Shown: positions 49,323 through 59,595, counted from the first letter of the stretch. The stretch: DNA of 64,000 nt from Streptomyces sp. CB01373 (GCF_002803075.1 NZ_NNBK01000008.1:124001-188000); one strand, 5' to 3'. Translations and numbers: made by a program. Notes: a model not told the origin generated them from the letters alone.

Positions 49323-50258
49323 ATGACCTCCACGCCCCACTACCGCGAGCTGCGCTCCGAGTTGGAGTCGCTGACGACCGAGGCGTTCCGCCCCGAGCTG
49401 GCGGAGATCGACCGGCTGCCGACGCTGGAGATCGCCCGGCTGATGAACGCCGAGGACACCACCGTGCCCACCGCAGTGGCCGAGCGGCTGCCGCAGATCG
49501 CCGCCGCGATCGACGCGGTGGCCGAGCGGATGGCGCGCGGCGGCCGGCTGGTCTACGCCGGCGCGGGCACCGCCGGACGGCTGGGGGTCCTGGACGCCTC
49601 GGAGTGCCCGCCGACCTTCAACACCCGCCCCTCCCAGGTCGTCGGGGTGATCGCGGGCGGCCCGCAGGCCATGGTGACCTCGGTCGAGGGCGCCGAGGAC
49701 TCCAAGGAGCTGGCGGCAGAGGCGCTCGACGCCCTCGGTCTCACGCCGGACGACACGGTGGTGGGTGTCTCCGCCTCCGGCCGCACCCCCTACGCCATCG
49801 GCGCGGTGGAGCACGCCCGCGCCCTGGGCGCCCTGACCGTCGGCCTGTCCTGCAACGCGAACAGCGCGCTGGCGGCCGCCGCCGAGCACGGCATCGAGGT
49901 CGTCGTCGGCCCCGAGCTGCTGACCGGCTCCACCCGTCTGAAGGCCGGCACGGCGCAGAAGCTGGTCCTCAACATGCTCTCGACGATCACGATGATCCGG
50001 CTGGGCAAGACCTACGGAAACCTGATGGTCGACGTACGGGCCTCCAACGACAAGCTCCGCGCCCGCTCCCGGCGCATCGTCGCCCTGGCCACGGGCGCGC
50101 CGGACGACGACATCGAACAGGCCCTCGCGGCCGCGGACGGCGAGGTGAAGACCGCCATCCTCACCCTCCTCACCGACCTCGACGGCCCCACGGCGACCCG
50201 CCTCCTGGAGCAGTCCGACGGCCATCTGCGCGCGGCACTGGAGCGGGCGAAGGACTGA
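49323..50258 (+). CDS. murQ: N-acetylmuramic acid 6-phosphate etherase
   Basis: A 311-residue SIS-domain enzyme that cleaves the lactyl ether of MurNAc-6-phosphate to GlcNAc-6-phosphate and D-lactate during peptidoglycan recycling. Motifs: GGRLVYAGAGTAGRLGVLDA, SECPPTFNTRPSQVVGVIAG (with catalytic Glu), SVEGAEDSKELAAEALDALG, GVSASGRTPYAIGAVEHARA, GLSCNANSALAAAA, GSTRLKAGTAQKLVLNMLST. The product feeds NagA, encoded at the right end of the window. ATG at 49323 is followed by the normal family start. Confidence 0.95.
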   Translation: MTSTPHYRELRSELESLTTEAFRPELAEIDRLPTLEIARLMNAEDTTVPTAVAERLPQIAAAIDAVAERMARGGRLVYAGAGTAGRLGVLDASECPPTFNTRPSQVVGVIAGGPQAMVTSVEGAEDSKELAAEALDALGLTPDDTVVGVSASGRTPYAIGAVEHARALGALTVGLSCNANSALAAAAEHGIEVVVGPELLTGSTRLKAGTAQKLVLNMLSTITMIRLGKTYGNLMVDVRASNDKLRARSRRIVALATGAPDDDIEQALAAADGEVKTAILTLLTDLDGPTATRLLEQSDGHLRAALERAKD

Positions 50259-50346
50259 GCCCGGCGGGCCTGTGACCAGCGGCGGGAGCGCATGGACGGA
50301 CCGGGGGCTCCCCCACCGGCCGGGGCGCCCTACGCTGGAGGACACC

Positions 50347-50985
50347 ATGAACCACGCCCAGCTCACCGCCCTCGGGCGGGCACTGCGTCTGCTCGGCGAG
50401 CACGGCGAGGCGCTCTCCGCCGAGACGCCCGACGCCAGGCTCCACGAGGTCAAGGCGGACCTCCGGCGCGCTCTCGACCTGCTGGACGAGACCGTCACGA
50501 CGGCCGCGCCCGCCACCCGGTGCCCCGAGCATCCGAACGGGCCCGTCGACGAGAGCGCGCCCGACCTGTGTCTGCTGTGCGAGACCCGGCGCCGGGCCGC
50601 CCGCCGCTCCGAGGTCGACGGGGCGTACGCCTCGTACGCGCGCCGCGCCGCCGGGCCCGCCGCCTCCGCCCCGTCCCGCTACGGCGTCCGCGAGGACCGG
50701 CCGCAGCCCCAGCAGCGGTGGCTGCCGGAGCTGTGGAACGGGCGGGAGTGGCAGTTGTGCGGGACCCCGCGCCGGGACCGGCGCGAGGCCGAGCTGTTCA
50801 TCGCCGCCCGGCGCCGGGCCCCGCGCGCCGCGCCCGCCTACCGGCTCGTGCACGAGTTCACGGACTACGAGGTGGTGCGGATCTGGGGCCATCCGGCGCG
50901 GACCGACATCGAACCCATGAGCAACCCGGCCAACCCGGCCAACCCGGGCAACCCCGGCAACCCCGGCAACCCCGGCAACCCGTAG
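50347..50985 (+). CDS. Hypothetical protein with C-terminal NPG repeats
   Basis: A 212-residue protein of unknown function. Helical N-terminal half (LTALGRALRLLGEHGEALSA, LHEVKADLRRALDLLDETV), a Cys cluster (TRCPEHPNGPVDESAPDLCL, LCETR) that could bind zinc, and a region RYGVREDRPQPQQRWLPELW, NGREWQLCG. It ends in seven Asn-Pro-Ala/Gly units encoded by a 9-base tandem repeat (50923-50982), a stretch prone to length variation. Begins 88 bases after murQ; convergent with the MFS gene. Confidence 0.6.
   Translation: MNHAQLTALGRALRLLGEHGEALSAETPDARLHEVKADLRRALDLLDETVTTAAPATRCPEHPNGPVDESAPDLCLLCETRRRAARRSEVDGAYASYARRAAGPAASAPSRYGVREDRPQPQQRWLPELWNGREWQLCGTPRRDRREAELFIAARRRAPRAAPAYRLVHEFTDYEVVRIWGHPARTDIEPMSNPANPANPGNPGNPGNPGNP
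50923..50982 (+). repeat. 9-base tandem repeat in coding sequence
   Basis: Seven units of AACCC-S-G-SC encode NPA/NPG repeats at the C-terminus of the 212-residue protein. In-frame slippage would change length without a frameshift. Confidence 0.85.
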
Positions 50986-51001
50986 GGCGTGGGGCCGGTG
51001 C

Positions 51002-52477
51002 CTACGGCACCTTCGCCCCGGCGGGCGCGGGCTCACCGGCCGCCGCCGGCTCCCCCGGCCCCGCGGGGCGCGGGCGCGGGATGAAGGACGCGACCAGGAA
51101 TCCGAGCAGCGCGGCGCCGCCGCCCACGGCGAGGACCGTGCGGAAGCCGTTCTCGGAGGGCAGCTGGTAGGGGCCGAACGCGGTGGTCATGTGGGACAGG
51201 ACCACGCCCGCGACCGCGCTGGCGACCGACGTGCCGATCGAGCGCATCAGGGTGTTGAGGCTGTTCGCCGCGCCCGTCTCGGAGGCGGGGACGGCGCTCA
51301 TGATGAGCGCGGGCATCGAGCCGTAGGTGAAGCCGATACCGGCGCCGATCACGCAGGACGTCAGGACGAAGTGCCAGACCTCGCTCATCAGGGCGATGTT
51401 GAGGCCGTAGCCGGCGGCCACGATCAGCGCGCCGATCATCAGCGTCACCTTGGGGCCCCTGGTCCGCGAGATGATCGCCGACACCGGGGCGACGGCCATC
51501 ATCACCAGGCCGGAGGGCGCCATGACCAGGCCGGACGCCAGCAGCGACCTGCCGAGGCCGTAGCCGGTCTGCTCGGGCAGTTGCAGCAGCTGCGGGATGA
51601 CCAGGGACATCGAGAACATCGCGAAGCCGATGGCCACCGAGGCGAGGTTGGTCACCAGCACCTGGCGGCGGGCCGTGGTGCGCAGGTCCACCAGGGGCTC
51701 CTCGACGCGCAGTTCGAAGAGGCCCCAGACGACCAGGACCACGACCGCCGCCGCGAGCAGGCCCAGGGTCGTGCCGCTGCCCCAGCCCCAGTCGGCGCCC
51801 TTGGAGATCGCCAGCAGCAGGCAGACCAGGCCCACCGCCATACCGATCGCGCCGGGAAGGTCGAAGCGGCCGCCGGTGCGCACCGCCGACTCGGGCACGA
51901 AGCCCAGCACCAGTGCCGCCGCCACGACGCCCAGGCCGGCCGAGACCCAGAACAGCATGTGCCAGTTGAGGTTCTCGGCGATCAGCGCGGCGGCGGGCAG
52001 TCCGAGGGCGCCGCCGACACCGAGCGAGGCACTGATCATCGCGGTCGCCGAACCGAGCCGCTCGGCGGGCAGTTCGTCGCGCATGATGCTGATGCCGAGC
52101 GGGATGACGCCGGAGGCGAGGCCCTGCAGGGCCCGGCCGACGATCATTGGCGTCAGTGAGTCGCTCAGCGCGGCCGTGACCGAGCCGGCCACCAGCATGG
52201 CCAGGCTCAGCAGGAGCATGCGGCGCTTGCCGTACATGTCGCCGAGGCGGCCCATGACCGGGGTGGCCACGGCCGCGGCGAGCAGCGTGGCGGTGACGGC
52301 CCAGACGGTGTCCGACGCCGAGGCGTGCAGGAGCTGGGGCAGCTCGGGAATGATCGGGATCACCAGGGTCTGCATCAGCGAGACCACGATGCCGCCGAAG
52401 GCGAGTACGGCCACGACGGCGTTGGGCCGGGGCGCGGATTGCCCGGCCGCGGCGGGCCGTGCGAGTGCGTCGGACAT
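51002..52477 (-). CDS. MFS drug exporter (DHA2-like, 14 helices)
   Basis: A 491-residue major facilitator with about 14 helices. Motif A is GRLGDMYGKRRMLLLSLAML, and antiporter motif C lies in SASLGVGGALGLPAAALIAE. It starts MSDALARPAAAGQ and exports an unknown compound, probably a drug. ATG at 52477 is preceded by GGAGA. Its promoter region carries two TTGACT-like palindromes (52510-52551), but no regulator gene is adjacent. The 3' end is convergent with the NPG-repeat protein. Confidence 0.88.
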   Translation of the reverse strand: MSDALARPAAAGQSAPRPNAVVAVLAFGGIVVSLMQTLVIPIIPELPQLLHASASDTVWAVTATLLAAAVATPVMGRLGDMYGKRRMLLLSLAMLVAGSVTAALSDSLTPMIVGRALQGLASGVIPLGISIMRDELPAERLGSATAMISASLGVGGALGLPAAALIAENLNWHMLFWVSAGLGVVAAALVLGFVPESAVRTGGRFDLPGAIGMAVGLVCLLLAISKGADWGWGSGTTLGLLAAAVVVLVVWGLFELRVEEPLVDLRTTARRQVLVTNLASVAIGFAMFSMSLVIPQLLQLPEQTGYGLGRSLLASGLVMAPSGLVMMAVAPVSAIISRTRGPKVTLMIGALIVAAGYGLNIALMSEVWHFVLTSCVIGAGIGFTYGSMPALIMSAVPASETGAANSLNTLMRSIGTSVASAVAGVVLSHMTTAFGPYQLPSENGFRTVLAVGGGAALLGFLVASFIPRPRPAGPGEPAAAGEPAPAGAKVP

Positions 52478-52509
52478 GAAGGAAGGTCTCCGTCGGAGAG
52501 CAGGTGTAC

Positions 52510-52551
52510 TTGACTCAGGCAACTTTAATTGGACTTGATTGACTTAAGCAA
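52510..52551. promoter_or_regulatory. Twin operator-like sites upstream of the MFS exporter
   Basis: TTGACTCAGGCAA (52510-52522) and TTGACTTAAGCAA (52539-52551) are near-identical imperfect palindromes of the form TTG-A-CTTAAG-CAA, 29 bases apart. Such sites are typical for MarR or TetR repressors. The cognate regulator is not in the adjacent genes. Confidence 0.55.
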
Positions 52552-52617
52552 GTGAAAATCCCGCCGGGAAGGCCCCCGGACAGAGTCAGGACGGCCCGCC
52601 GGGCCGAAGAGACACAG

Positions 52618-52655
52618 AAAAAGGGGCGGCGCCCGCCCTCAGGCAGCCGCCGCCC
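52618..52655 (-). terminator. Intrinsic terminator after the Old Yellow Enzyme gene
   Basis: On the minus strand GGGGCGGCGG ... GCGCCGCCCC is followed by TTTTT (plus strand AAAAA at 52618-52622). It lies 18 bases beyond the stop codon. A hairpin with a U-run is unusually canonical for this genome. Confidence 0.75.
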
Positions 52656-52672
52656 CCGCGACTCGGCTCAGC

Positions 52673-53809
52673 TCAGCTCAGCGTCTCCAGCGCCGCCGCG
52701 TCGTACGGCTTCAGCTCGTCGAAGCGGCCGCCGAGGACCTTCGCCGCCCACTCGGGGTCCTGGAGCAGAGCGCGGCCCACGGCCACCAGGTCGAACTCGT
52801 CGCGCTCCAGCCGGTCCAGCAGGTTGTCGAGGCTGCCGAGTTCCGCGCCCTCACCCTTGAACGCCTTGATGAAGTCGCCGTCCAGACCCACCGAGCCGAC
52901 GGTGATGGCCTGCTTGCCCGTCAGCTTCTTCGTCCAGCCCGCGAGGTTGAGGTCCGAGCCCTCGAACTCCGGCATCCAGTGGCGGCGCGTGGAGGCGTGG
53001 AAGACGTCCACCCCGGCCGCGGCGAGCGGCGACAGGATCGCCTCCAGCTCCTCGGGCGTCTCGGCCAGACGGGCGTCGTAGGCCCCCGACTTCCACTGGG
53101 AGTACCGGAAGAGGACCGGGAAGCCGGGCGAGACGGACGCGCGCACCGCCGCCACGATCTCCGCCGCGAACTTCGTACGGGCCACCGCGTCGCCGCCGTA
53201 GGCGTCGGTGCGGCGGTTGGTGCCCGCCCAGAGGAACTGGTCGAGCAGGTAGCCGTGGGCGCCGTGCAGTTCCACGCCGTCGAAGCCGATGCGCTCCGCG
53301 GCGGCGGCCGCCTCGGCGAACGCGCCGATGACGTCGTCCAGGTCGGTCCGCGTCATCGCCCTGCCGGTCACCTCGGACTCGCCGATGCGCAGCCCGGAGG
53401 GGCCCACGGCGGGCGCCTCGGGGAACGGCTGCTGGCCCGGCTTGCGGACCATGCCGATGTGCCAGAGCTGGGGCACGATCGTGCCGCCCGCCGCGTGCAC
53501 GGCCTCGGCGACCTTCGCCCAGCCTGCGAGCTGCTCCTCGCCGTGGAAGCGCGGCACGCGGTCGCTCTGCCCGGCCGAGTCGTGCCCCACGTAGGTGCCC
53601 TCGGTGACGATCAGGCCGACACCTGCGGCGGCGCGGCGGGCGTAGTACGACAGCACGTCCTCGCCGGGGACGCCGCCCGGCGAGAACATCCGGGTCATCG
53701 GCGCCATCACGATCCGGTTGGGGACGGTGAGGCCGTTCAGCGTGACGGGGCGGGAGAGGATCTCGGCCGCGCGGGACGCGGACCCGGATTCGGAAGCGGT
53801 GACGGTCAC
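52673..53809 (-). CDS. Old Yellow Enzyme-family NADH:flavin oxidoreductase
   Basis: A 378-residue FMN-dependent ene-reductase. NRIVMAPMTRMFSPGGVPGE (N-terminal FMN loop), TEGTYVGHDSAG, PQLWHIGMVRKPG (with the conserved His region), DGVELHGAHGYLLDQFLWAG, TNRRTDAYGGD and LVAVGRALLQDPEWAAKV are the family blocks. It reduces activated C=C bonds; physiological substrate unknown. GTG at 53809 has GAGGAG about nine bases upstream. Monocistronic, ending in an intrinsic terminator. Confidence 0.9.
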   Translation of the reverse strand: MTVTASESGSASRAAEILSRPVTLNGLTVPNRIVMAPMTRMFSPGGVPGEDVLSYYARRAAAGVGLIVTEGTYVGHDSAGQSDRVPRFHGEEQLAGWAKVAEAVHAAGGTIVPQLWHIGMVRKPGQQPFPEAPAVGPSGLRIGESEVTGRAMTRTDLDDVIGAFAEAAAAAERIGFDGVELHGAHGYLLDQFLWAGTNRRTDAYGGDAVARTKFAAEIVAAVRASVSPGFPVLFRYSQWKSGAYDARLAETPEELEAILSPLAAAGVDVFHASTRRHWMPEFEGSDLNLAGWTKKLTGKQAITVGSVGLDGDFIKAFKGEGAELGSLDNLLDRLERDEFDLVAVGRALLQDPEWAAKVLGGRFDELKPYDAAALETLS

Positions 53810-53935
53810 GGTGGGGGGCTCCTCGAAATCGTGTCAGGTACCGGCTGGCACGCACGCACGCCGGCCGGGCACCGGCGTCAACTGCCCCACCGGCCACGAC
53901 ATTCCACCGATCCACTCCTGTGACCCGGAACACGC

Positions 53936-53977
53936 CCGAGGGCGGCACCCCCTGTCTCCAGGGAGTACCGCCCTCGG
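53936..53977 (-). terminator. Hairpin terminator after groEL
   Basis: CCGAGGGCGG (53936-53945) pairs perfectly with CCGCCCTCGG (53968-53977). It lies about 30 bases beyond the groEL stop codon. No U-run. Confidence 0.65.
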
Positions 53978-54009
53978 TACGTGAAGGACGGATCCGATCC
54001 TTTGAGGGA

Positions 54010-55785
<1,776 letters not shown>

Positions 55786-55794
55786 CGCCAATGA

Positions 55795-55821
55795 TTAGCA
55801 CTCGACCCCTTCGAGTGCAAG
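55795..55821. promoter_or_regulatory. CIRCE element 1 with groEL promoter
   Basis: TTAGCACTC (55795-55803), nine bases, GAGTGCAAG (55813-55821). A plausible minus-strand promoter overlaps it: minus-35 TTGCAC (55820-55815), 17 bases, minus-10 TAATCA (55797-55792). The spacer to CIRCE 2 is also nine bases, so the four half-sites repeat every 18 bases. Confidence 0.85.
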
Positions 55822-55931
55822 CGCCTTCGGGGGGTCGGCGGGCAGTCAGCCGCGCGCGGACACCGCCGGGCCGGCCCGGCGAGGGAGCGGCGCACGGAGG
55901 CCGGCACACCCGGACGGCGCGCGGGCACAGC

Positions 55932-55970
55932 GAAGGGCCCGCACCCCGGCAGCGGAGGTGCGGGCCCTTC
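55932..55970 (-). terminator. Strong hairpin terminator after the cold-shock gene
   Basis: GAAGGGCCCGCACC (55932-55945) and GGTGCGGGCCCTTC (55957-55970) form a perfect 14-bp stem with an 11-base loop, 34 bases after the csp stop codon and upstream of the groEL operators, insulating the two genes. Confidence 0.8.
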
Positions 55971-56004
55971 CGAAGAAGAACGTCGCTTGCGGTGGTCGCG
56001 CGAT

Positions 56005-56208
56005 TCAGGCCGTGACGCGGACCATGTCGGCCTGCGGACCCTTCTGGCCCTGCGAGATCTCGAACTCGACCCGCTGGCCCTCTTCCAGCGTGCGGTAGCC
56101 GTCCATCTGGATCGCGCTGTAGTGGACGAAGACGTCCGCACCACCGTCGACCGCGATGAAGCCGTACCCCTTCTCCGCGTTGAACCACTTGACGGTGCCC
56201 TGAGCCAT
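56005..56208 (-). CDS. CspA-family cold-shock protein
   Basis: A 67-residue single-domain protein, [23 protein letters not shown]1 is KGYGFI and RNP2 is VFVHYSAI, the nucleic-acid-binding surface. It melts RNA structure or acts as an antiterminator. ATG at 56208 has GGGGAG upstream. The 430 bases upstream hold no gene, so a long 5' leader is possible, as in other cold-shock genes. It sits between groEL and the thrC operon. Confidence 0.95.
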   Translation of the reverse strand: MAQGTVKWFNAEKGYGFIAVDGGADVFVHYSAIQMDGYRTLEEGQRVEFEISQGQKGPQADMVRVTA

Positions 56209-56564
56209 GCCTAACTCCCCTATTACTGGCCCTTGCACAGATCCACACTTCGCGGACCCGGGTCAGACCTCACCCCCCGTGAATCGGGGGCGTGCGCCGG
56301 AACGCGTCGACCGCGGCCGAATGTATCTGCCCAACTGCCCTCTGCAACAGGTCAATCGGACGAGAAATCTGGACGCACACGGTCCGGAATATAGGAAGAA
56401 TTCACGCGAATTCAGGGCAATTCGGGCCCCACGAACAAGGCAAATACCGCAAAAGGCTCGCAGACTTTGGCTACTTCTTACCGGGCCCGCGGCAGGATTC
56501 CATGGCCCCGGATTCCGATTCCGAGGGCGCGTTCCCCAACTCTACCGCGTTCAATCACACAGAA
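56209..56564. promoter_or_regulatory. Long gene-free region upstream of the cold-shock gene
   Basis: About 355 bases, noticeably AT-richer than the rest of the window, without a convincing reading frame. It includes GAATTC-ACGC-GAATTC near 56400 and several ATTC/GAAT runs. It probably contains the csp promoter and a long structured leader; I cannot place the transcription start. Confidence 0.4.
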
Positions 56565-56596
56565 TTGCCCCCTCCGTATCTCTTACGGAAGGGGCA
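56565..56596 (-). terminator. Hairpin terminator after the thrC-carrier operon
   Basis: TTGCCCCCTCCGTA (56565-56578) pairs with TACGGAAGGGGCAA (starting 56584), one mismatch and a five-base loop. It lies about 40 bases past the carrier protein stop codon on the minus strand. Confidence 0.75.
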
Positions 56597-56638
56597 ACCC
56601 GGTGAACTCTGCGTGACCGGAATTACCGAAGGTAATGA

Positions 56639-56914
56639 TCAGCCGCCGGCGACCGCGGGGATGATCGAGACGCCCGCGCCGTCCGGAGTGGCCGTCTGAA
56701 GGCCCTGCTCGAACCGGACGTCGTCGTCGTTGACGTACACGTTGACGAAGCGGCGCAGCTTGCCCTGGTCGTCCAGGACCCGGGCCGCGATGCCCGTGTG
56801 GTTCTTCTCCAGGTCCGAGATGACGTCGGACAGGGTCGCGCCCTCGGCGCTCACCTCGGCCCGCCCGCCGGTGTAGGTGCGCAGGATGGTGGGGATGCGG
56901 ACGGTCACGCTCAT
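56639..56914 (-). CDS. ThiS/MoaD-family sulfur carrier (CysO-like)
   Basis: A 91-residue ubiquitin-like protein ending in the diglycine AVAGG that is adenylated and thiocarboxylated. SVTVRIPTILRTYTGGRAEV and RFVNVYVNDDDVRFEQGLQT resemble mycobacterial CysO, the sulfur donor for cysteine synthase CysM. The start codon overlaps the thrC stop (ATGA), so it is translated with threonine synthase. CysM and the protease Mec are not nearby. MoaD for molybdopterin is an alternative but lacks context. Confidence 0.85.
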   Translation of the reverse strand: MSVTVRIPTILRTYTGGRAEVSAEGATLSDVISDLEKNHTGIAARVLDDQGKLRRFVNVYVNDDDVRFEQGLQTATPDGAGVSIIPAVAGG

Positions 56915-58194
56915 GCCAGGCCAGCCTCTCGGAAGGAGTCCAGGGTCGGACGGATCGTCGCGGTCAGGCCGGTGCCGGCCACCGCGTCCAGGGTCTTCAG
57001 CCCGTCGCCGGTGTTGAGGACGACGGTCGTCTTCGTCGGGTCGAGGACGCCGTTCTCGACCAGCTTCCTCGTCACGCCGACCGTCACACCGCCCGCGGTC
57101 TCGGCGAAGATGCCCTCGGTCCGCGCCAGCAGCTTGATCGCGTCGACGACCTGCTCGTCGGTCACGTCCTCCACCGCGCCGCCGGTACGGCGCGCGATGT
57201 CCAGGACGTACGGGCCGTCGGCCGGGTTGCCGATGGCCAGGGACTTGGCGATCGTGTTCGGCTTCTGCGGCCGCACGACGTCGTGGCCGGCCTTGAAGGC
57301 GGTGGACACCGGCGAGCAGCCCTCGGCCTGGGCGCCGAAGATCTTGTACGGCTTGTCCTCGACCAGCCCCAGCTCGATCAGCTCCCGCAGGCCCTTGTCG
57401 ACCTTGGTGAGCTGGGAGCCCGAGGCGATCGGGACGACGATCTGGTCCGGCAGCCGCCAGCCGAGCTGCTCGCAGATCTCGTACGCCAGCGTCTTGGAGC
57501 CCTCGGCGTAGTACGGCCGCAGGTTGACGTTGACGAAGCCCCAGCCCTCGCCGGCCGGATCGCCGATCAGCTCGGAGCAGAAGCGGTTCACGTCGTCGTA
57601 GTTGCCCTCGATGCCGACGAGTTCGCCGCCGTAGATCGCGGCCATCACGATCTTGCCCTGCTCCAGGTCGTGCGGGATGAACACGCAGGAGCGCAGTCCG
57701 GCACGGGCGGCCGCGGCGCCGACGGCACCGGCCAGGTTGCCGGTCGAGGAGCAGGAGAGCGTGGTGAAGCCGAAGGCGCGGGCCGCCTCCAGCGCCTGGG
57801 CGACCACGCGGTCCTTGAAGGAGTGCGTCGGGTTGCCGGAGTCGTCCTTCACGTACAGCCCGCCGGTCACGCCCAGTTCACCGGCGAGGCGGTCGGCCCG
57901 GACGAGCTTGGTCCAGCCCGGGTTCAGGTTCGGCTTGCCGGCGACGTCCGCGGGGACGGGCAGCAGCGGCGCGTAGCGCCAGATGTTCGCGGGGCCCGCT
58001 TCGATCCGCTTGCGCAGCTCCTCGGTGTCGTAGGCCGAGAAGTCGTAGGCGATCTCCAGCGGGCCGAAACACTCCTCGCAGGCGAAGACCGGGCCGAGAG
58101 GGACGCGGTGACCGCACTCGCGACAGCTCAGTGCCGCGGCGGGGCCGAGGTCCACGGTGGAATCGGTGCTGCTTGCAACAGTCTGCACAGCCAT
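56911..58194 (-). CDS. thrC: Threonine synthase
   Basis: A 427-residue PLP enzyme converting O-phosphohomoserine to threonine. It has the N-terminal zinc-like motif LSCRECGHRVPLGPVFACEE, then C, the PLP lysine in DSGNPTHSFKDRVVAQALEA, the phosphate-binding SSTGNLAGAVGAAAARAG and the substrate loop IASGSQLTKVDKGLRELIEL. ATG at 58194 starts it. The 166 bases upstream fold as a SAM-I riboswitch, linking threonine formation to SAM level at the homoserine branch point. It is the first gene of an operon with the sulfur carrier. Confidence 0.95.
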   Translation of the reverse strand: MAVQTVASSTDSTVDLGPAAALSCRECGHRVPLGPVFACEECFGPLEIAYDFSAYDTEELRKRIEAGPANIWRYAPLLPVPADVAGKPNLNPGWTKLVRADRLAGELGVTGGLYVKDDSGNPTHSFKDRVVAQALEAARAFGFTTLSCSSTGNLAGAVGAAAARAGLRSCVFIPHDLEQGKIVMAAIYGGELVGIEGNYDDVNRFCSELIGDPAGEGWGFVNVNLRPYYAEGSKTLAYEICEQLGWRLPDQIVVPIASGSQLTKVDKGLRELIELGLVEDKPYKIFGAQAEGCSPVSTAFKAGHDVVRPQKPNTIAKSLAIGNPADGPYVLDIARRTGGAVEDVTDEQVVDAIKLLARTEGIFAETAGGVTVGVTRKLVENGVLDPTKTTVVLNTGDGLKTLDAVAGTGLTATIRPTLDSFREAGLA

Positions 58195-58214
58195 GTGAGG
58201 CGAGGCCCTTTCTC

Positions 58215-58380
58215 CTCATCTTCCTCACGACGCATCTCGCCGTGAGACGGATTTGGCACCTTCCCTAGCCGGGAGCCTCGCGAAGACGATCGGCTGTGCG
58301 CGCACAGCAGTCGATACGAGAACCGGCTGGAGGGTTGCCGGGGCTTCATCGGGCCGTGTCCCTCTGCCCCTCTGGATGAG
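58215..58380 (-). promoter_or_regulatory. SAM-I (S-box) riboswitch upstream of thrC
   Basis: Minus strand. The conserved core AGAGGGGCAGAGGGACACGG, then CCCGAUGAAGCCCCGGCAAC and C, matches the S-box consensus (AGAggGGnGGAGGGA, GGCCCGAUGAaaCCCGGCAACC). A GGUGCCAAAUCC segment follows later. P1 can form between CUCAUC (58380-58375) and GAUGAG (58220-58215). The 3' strand of P1 runs directly into GGAGAAAG, the likely Shine-Dalgarno region, so SAM binding probably hides it (inference). Confidence 0.9.
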
Positions 58381-58540
58381 CTGTATTCGGTTGTGAGGCG
58401 GAGGTGACCCCCGGCATGGGATGGTCGTCCGCGTTGTTCAAGACTGTAACGGAAGGCCAGGACGGCGGAGACGGTCGTCCGAACCGCGAGACGACACCGC
58501 GAGACGACAGTCGCGGGACGACAGTGAGGAGCCGCTGACC

Positions 58541-59512
58541 GTGCTGGAAGAAGTCGAGCGCTGGCTGGCCACCCGCTCCTGGTCCGTCGCCGACCGGTCG
58601 CTGCACCAGATCCTGGCGGCCAAGCAGCGCACCGGTCAGTCGGTCTCCGTGGTGCTGCCCGCGCTGAACGAGGAGGCGACGGTCGGCGACATCGTCGCGG
58701 TGATCCGCCGCGACCTGGTGGAGCGGGCGCCGCTCGTCGACGAGATCGTCGTCGTCGACTCGGGCTCCACCGACCGCACCTTCGAGGTGGCCGCCGCCGC
58801 GGGCGCCCGGGTGGTGCGCCGCGACGAGATCCTGCCGCGTCTGCCCGCGGTGCCGGGCAAGGGCGAGGTGCTGTGGCGCTCCCTGCTCGTCACCCGCGGG
58901 GACGTCATCTGCTTCGTCGACGCCGATCTGCGGGAGTTCTCCTCCGACTTCGTCACCGGCATCGTGGGCCCGCTGCTCACCGAACGGGACGTCGACCTGG
59001 TCAAGGCGATGTACGACCGTCCCTTCACCGTGCCCGGCCAGGACGCCTCCGCCTCGGCCGCCGCCGGGCAGGGCGGACGGGTCACCGAGCTGATGGCGCG
59101 CCCGCTGCTCAACATGCACTGGCCGCAGCTCGCCGGCTTCGTGCAGCCGCTCGGCGGCGAGTACGCGGCCCGCCGCTCACTCCTCGAACAGCTGCCCTTC
59201 CCGGTCGGCTACGGCGTCGAGCTGGGCATGCTGGTCGACGCGCTGCACCTGGTGGGCCTGGACGCGCTCGCGCAGGTCGACGTCGGGGTGCGCAGGCACC
59301 GGCACCAGGACGGGCAGGCGCTCGGCAGGATGGCCGCCGCGATCTACCGCACCGCCCAGCTCCGCCTGGCCCGCGGCCATCTCGTGCGCCCCCGGCTCAC
59401 CCAGTTCGAGCGCGGCGAGAACGGCTTCGAGCCGCGGACGCACCCCGTGGACACCGAAGAGCGTCCGCCGATGGCCGAGGTCGCGGAGTACGCGGCCCGG
59501 CAGGTGGCGTGA
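58541..59512 (+). CDS. gpgS: Glucosyl-3-phosphoglycerate synthase
   Basis: A 323-residue GT81 glycosyltransferase that joins glucose from an NDP donor to 3-phosphoglycerate. SVVLPALNEEATVGDIVAVI is the nucleotide fold, DEIVVVDSGSTDRTFEVAAA follows, and ICFVDADLREFSSDFVTGIV carries the metal-binding motif; LLNMHWPQLAGFVQPLGGEY and YGVELGMLVDALHLVGLDAL are the acceptor region. GTG at 58541 has GAGGAG upstream and gives the family start. It lies next to trehalose genes; glucosylglycerate is a known compatible solute precursor. Confidence 0.92.
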   Translation: MLEEVERWLATRSWSVADRSLHQILAAKQRTGQSVSVVLPALNEEATVGDIVAVIRRDLVERAPLVDEIVVVDSGSTDRTFEVAAAAGARVVRRDEILPRLPAVPGKGEVLWRSLLVTRGDVICFVDADLREFSSDFVTGIVGPLLTERDVDLVKAMYDRPFTVPGQDASASAAAGQGGRVTELMARPLLNMHWPQLAGFVQPLGGEYAARRSLLEQLPFPVGYGVELGMLVDALHLVGLDALAQVDVGVRRHRHQDGQALGRMAAAIYRTAQLRLARGHLVRPRLTQFERGENGFEPRTHPVDTEERPPMAEVAEYAARQVA

Positions 59513-59595
59513 AACACCGGCCTCGCCCGCTTTCCGGCGGCTACGAAGCGGAACCGTACGTTTGAGCGTTTCGGGGCCGGGCTAGGTTGAGGCTT

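Noticed and set aside
50920..50985. Short tandem repeat resembling a CRISPR-like array
   Set aside because: The units are 9 bases with no spacers and lie in frame within a gene encoding NPA/NPG repeats.
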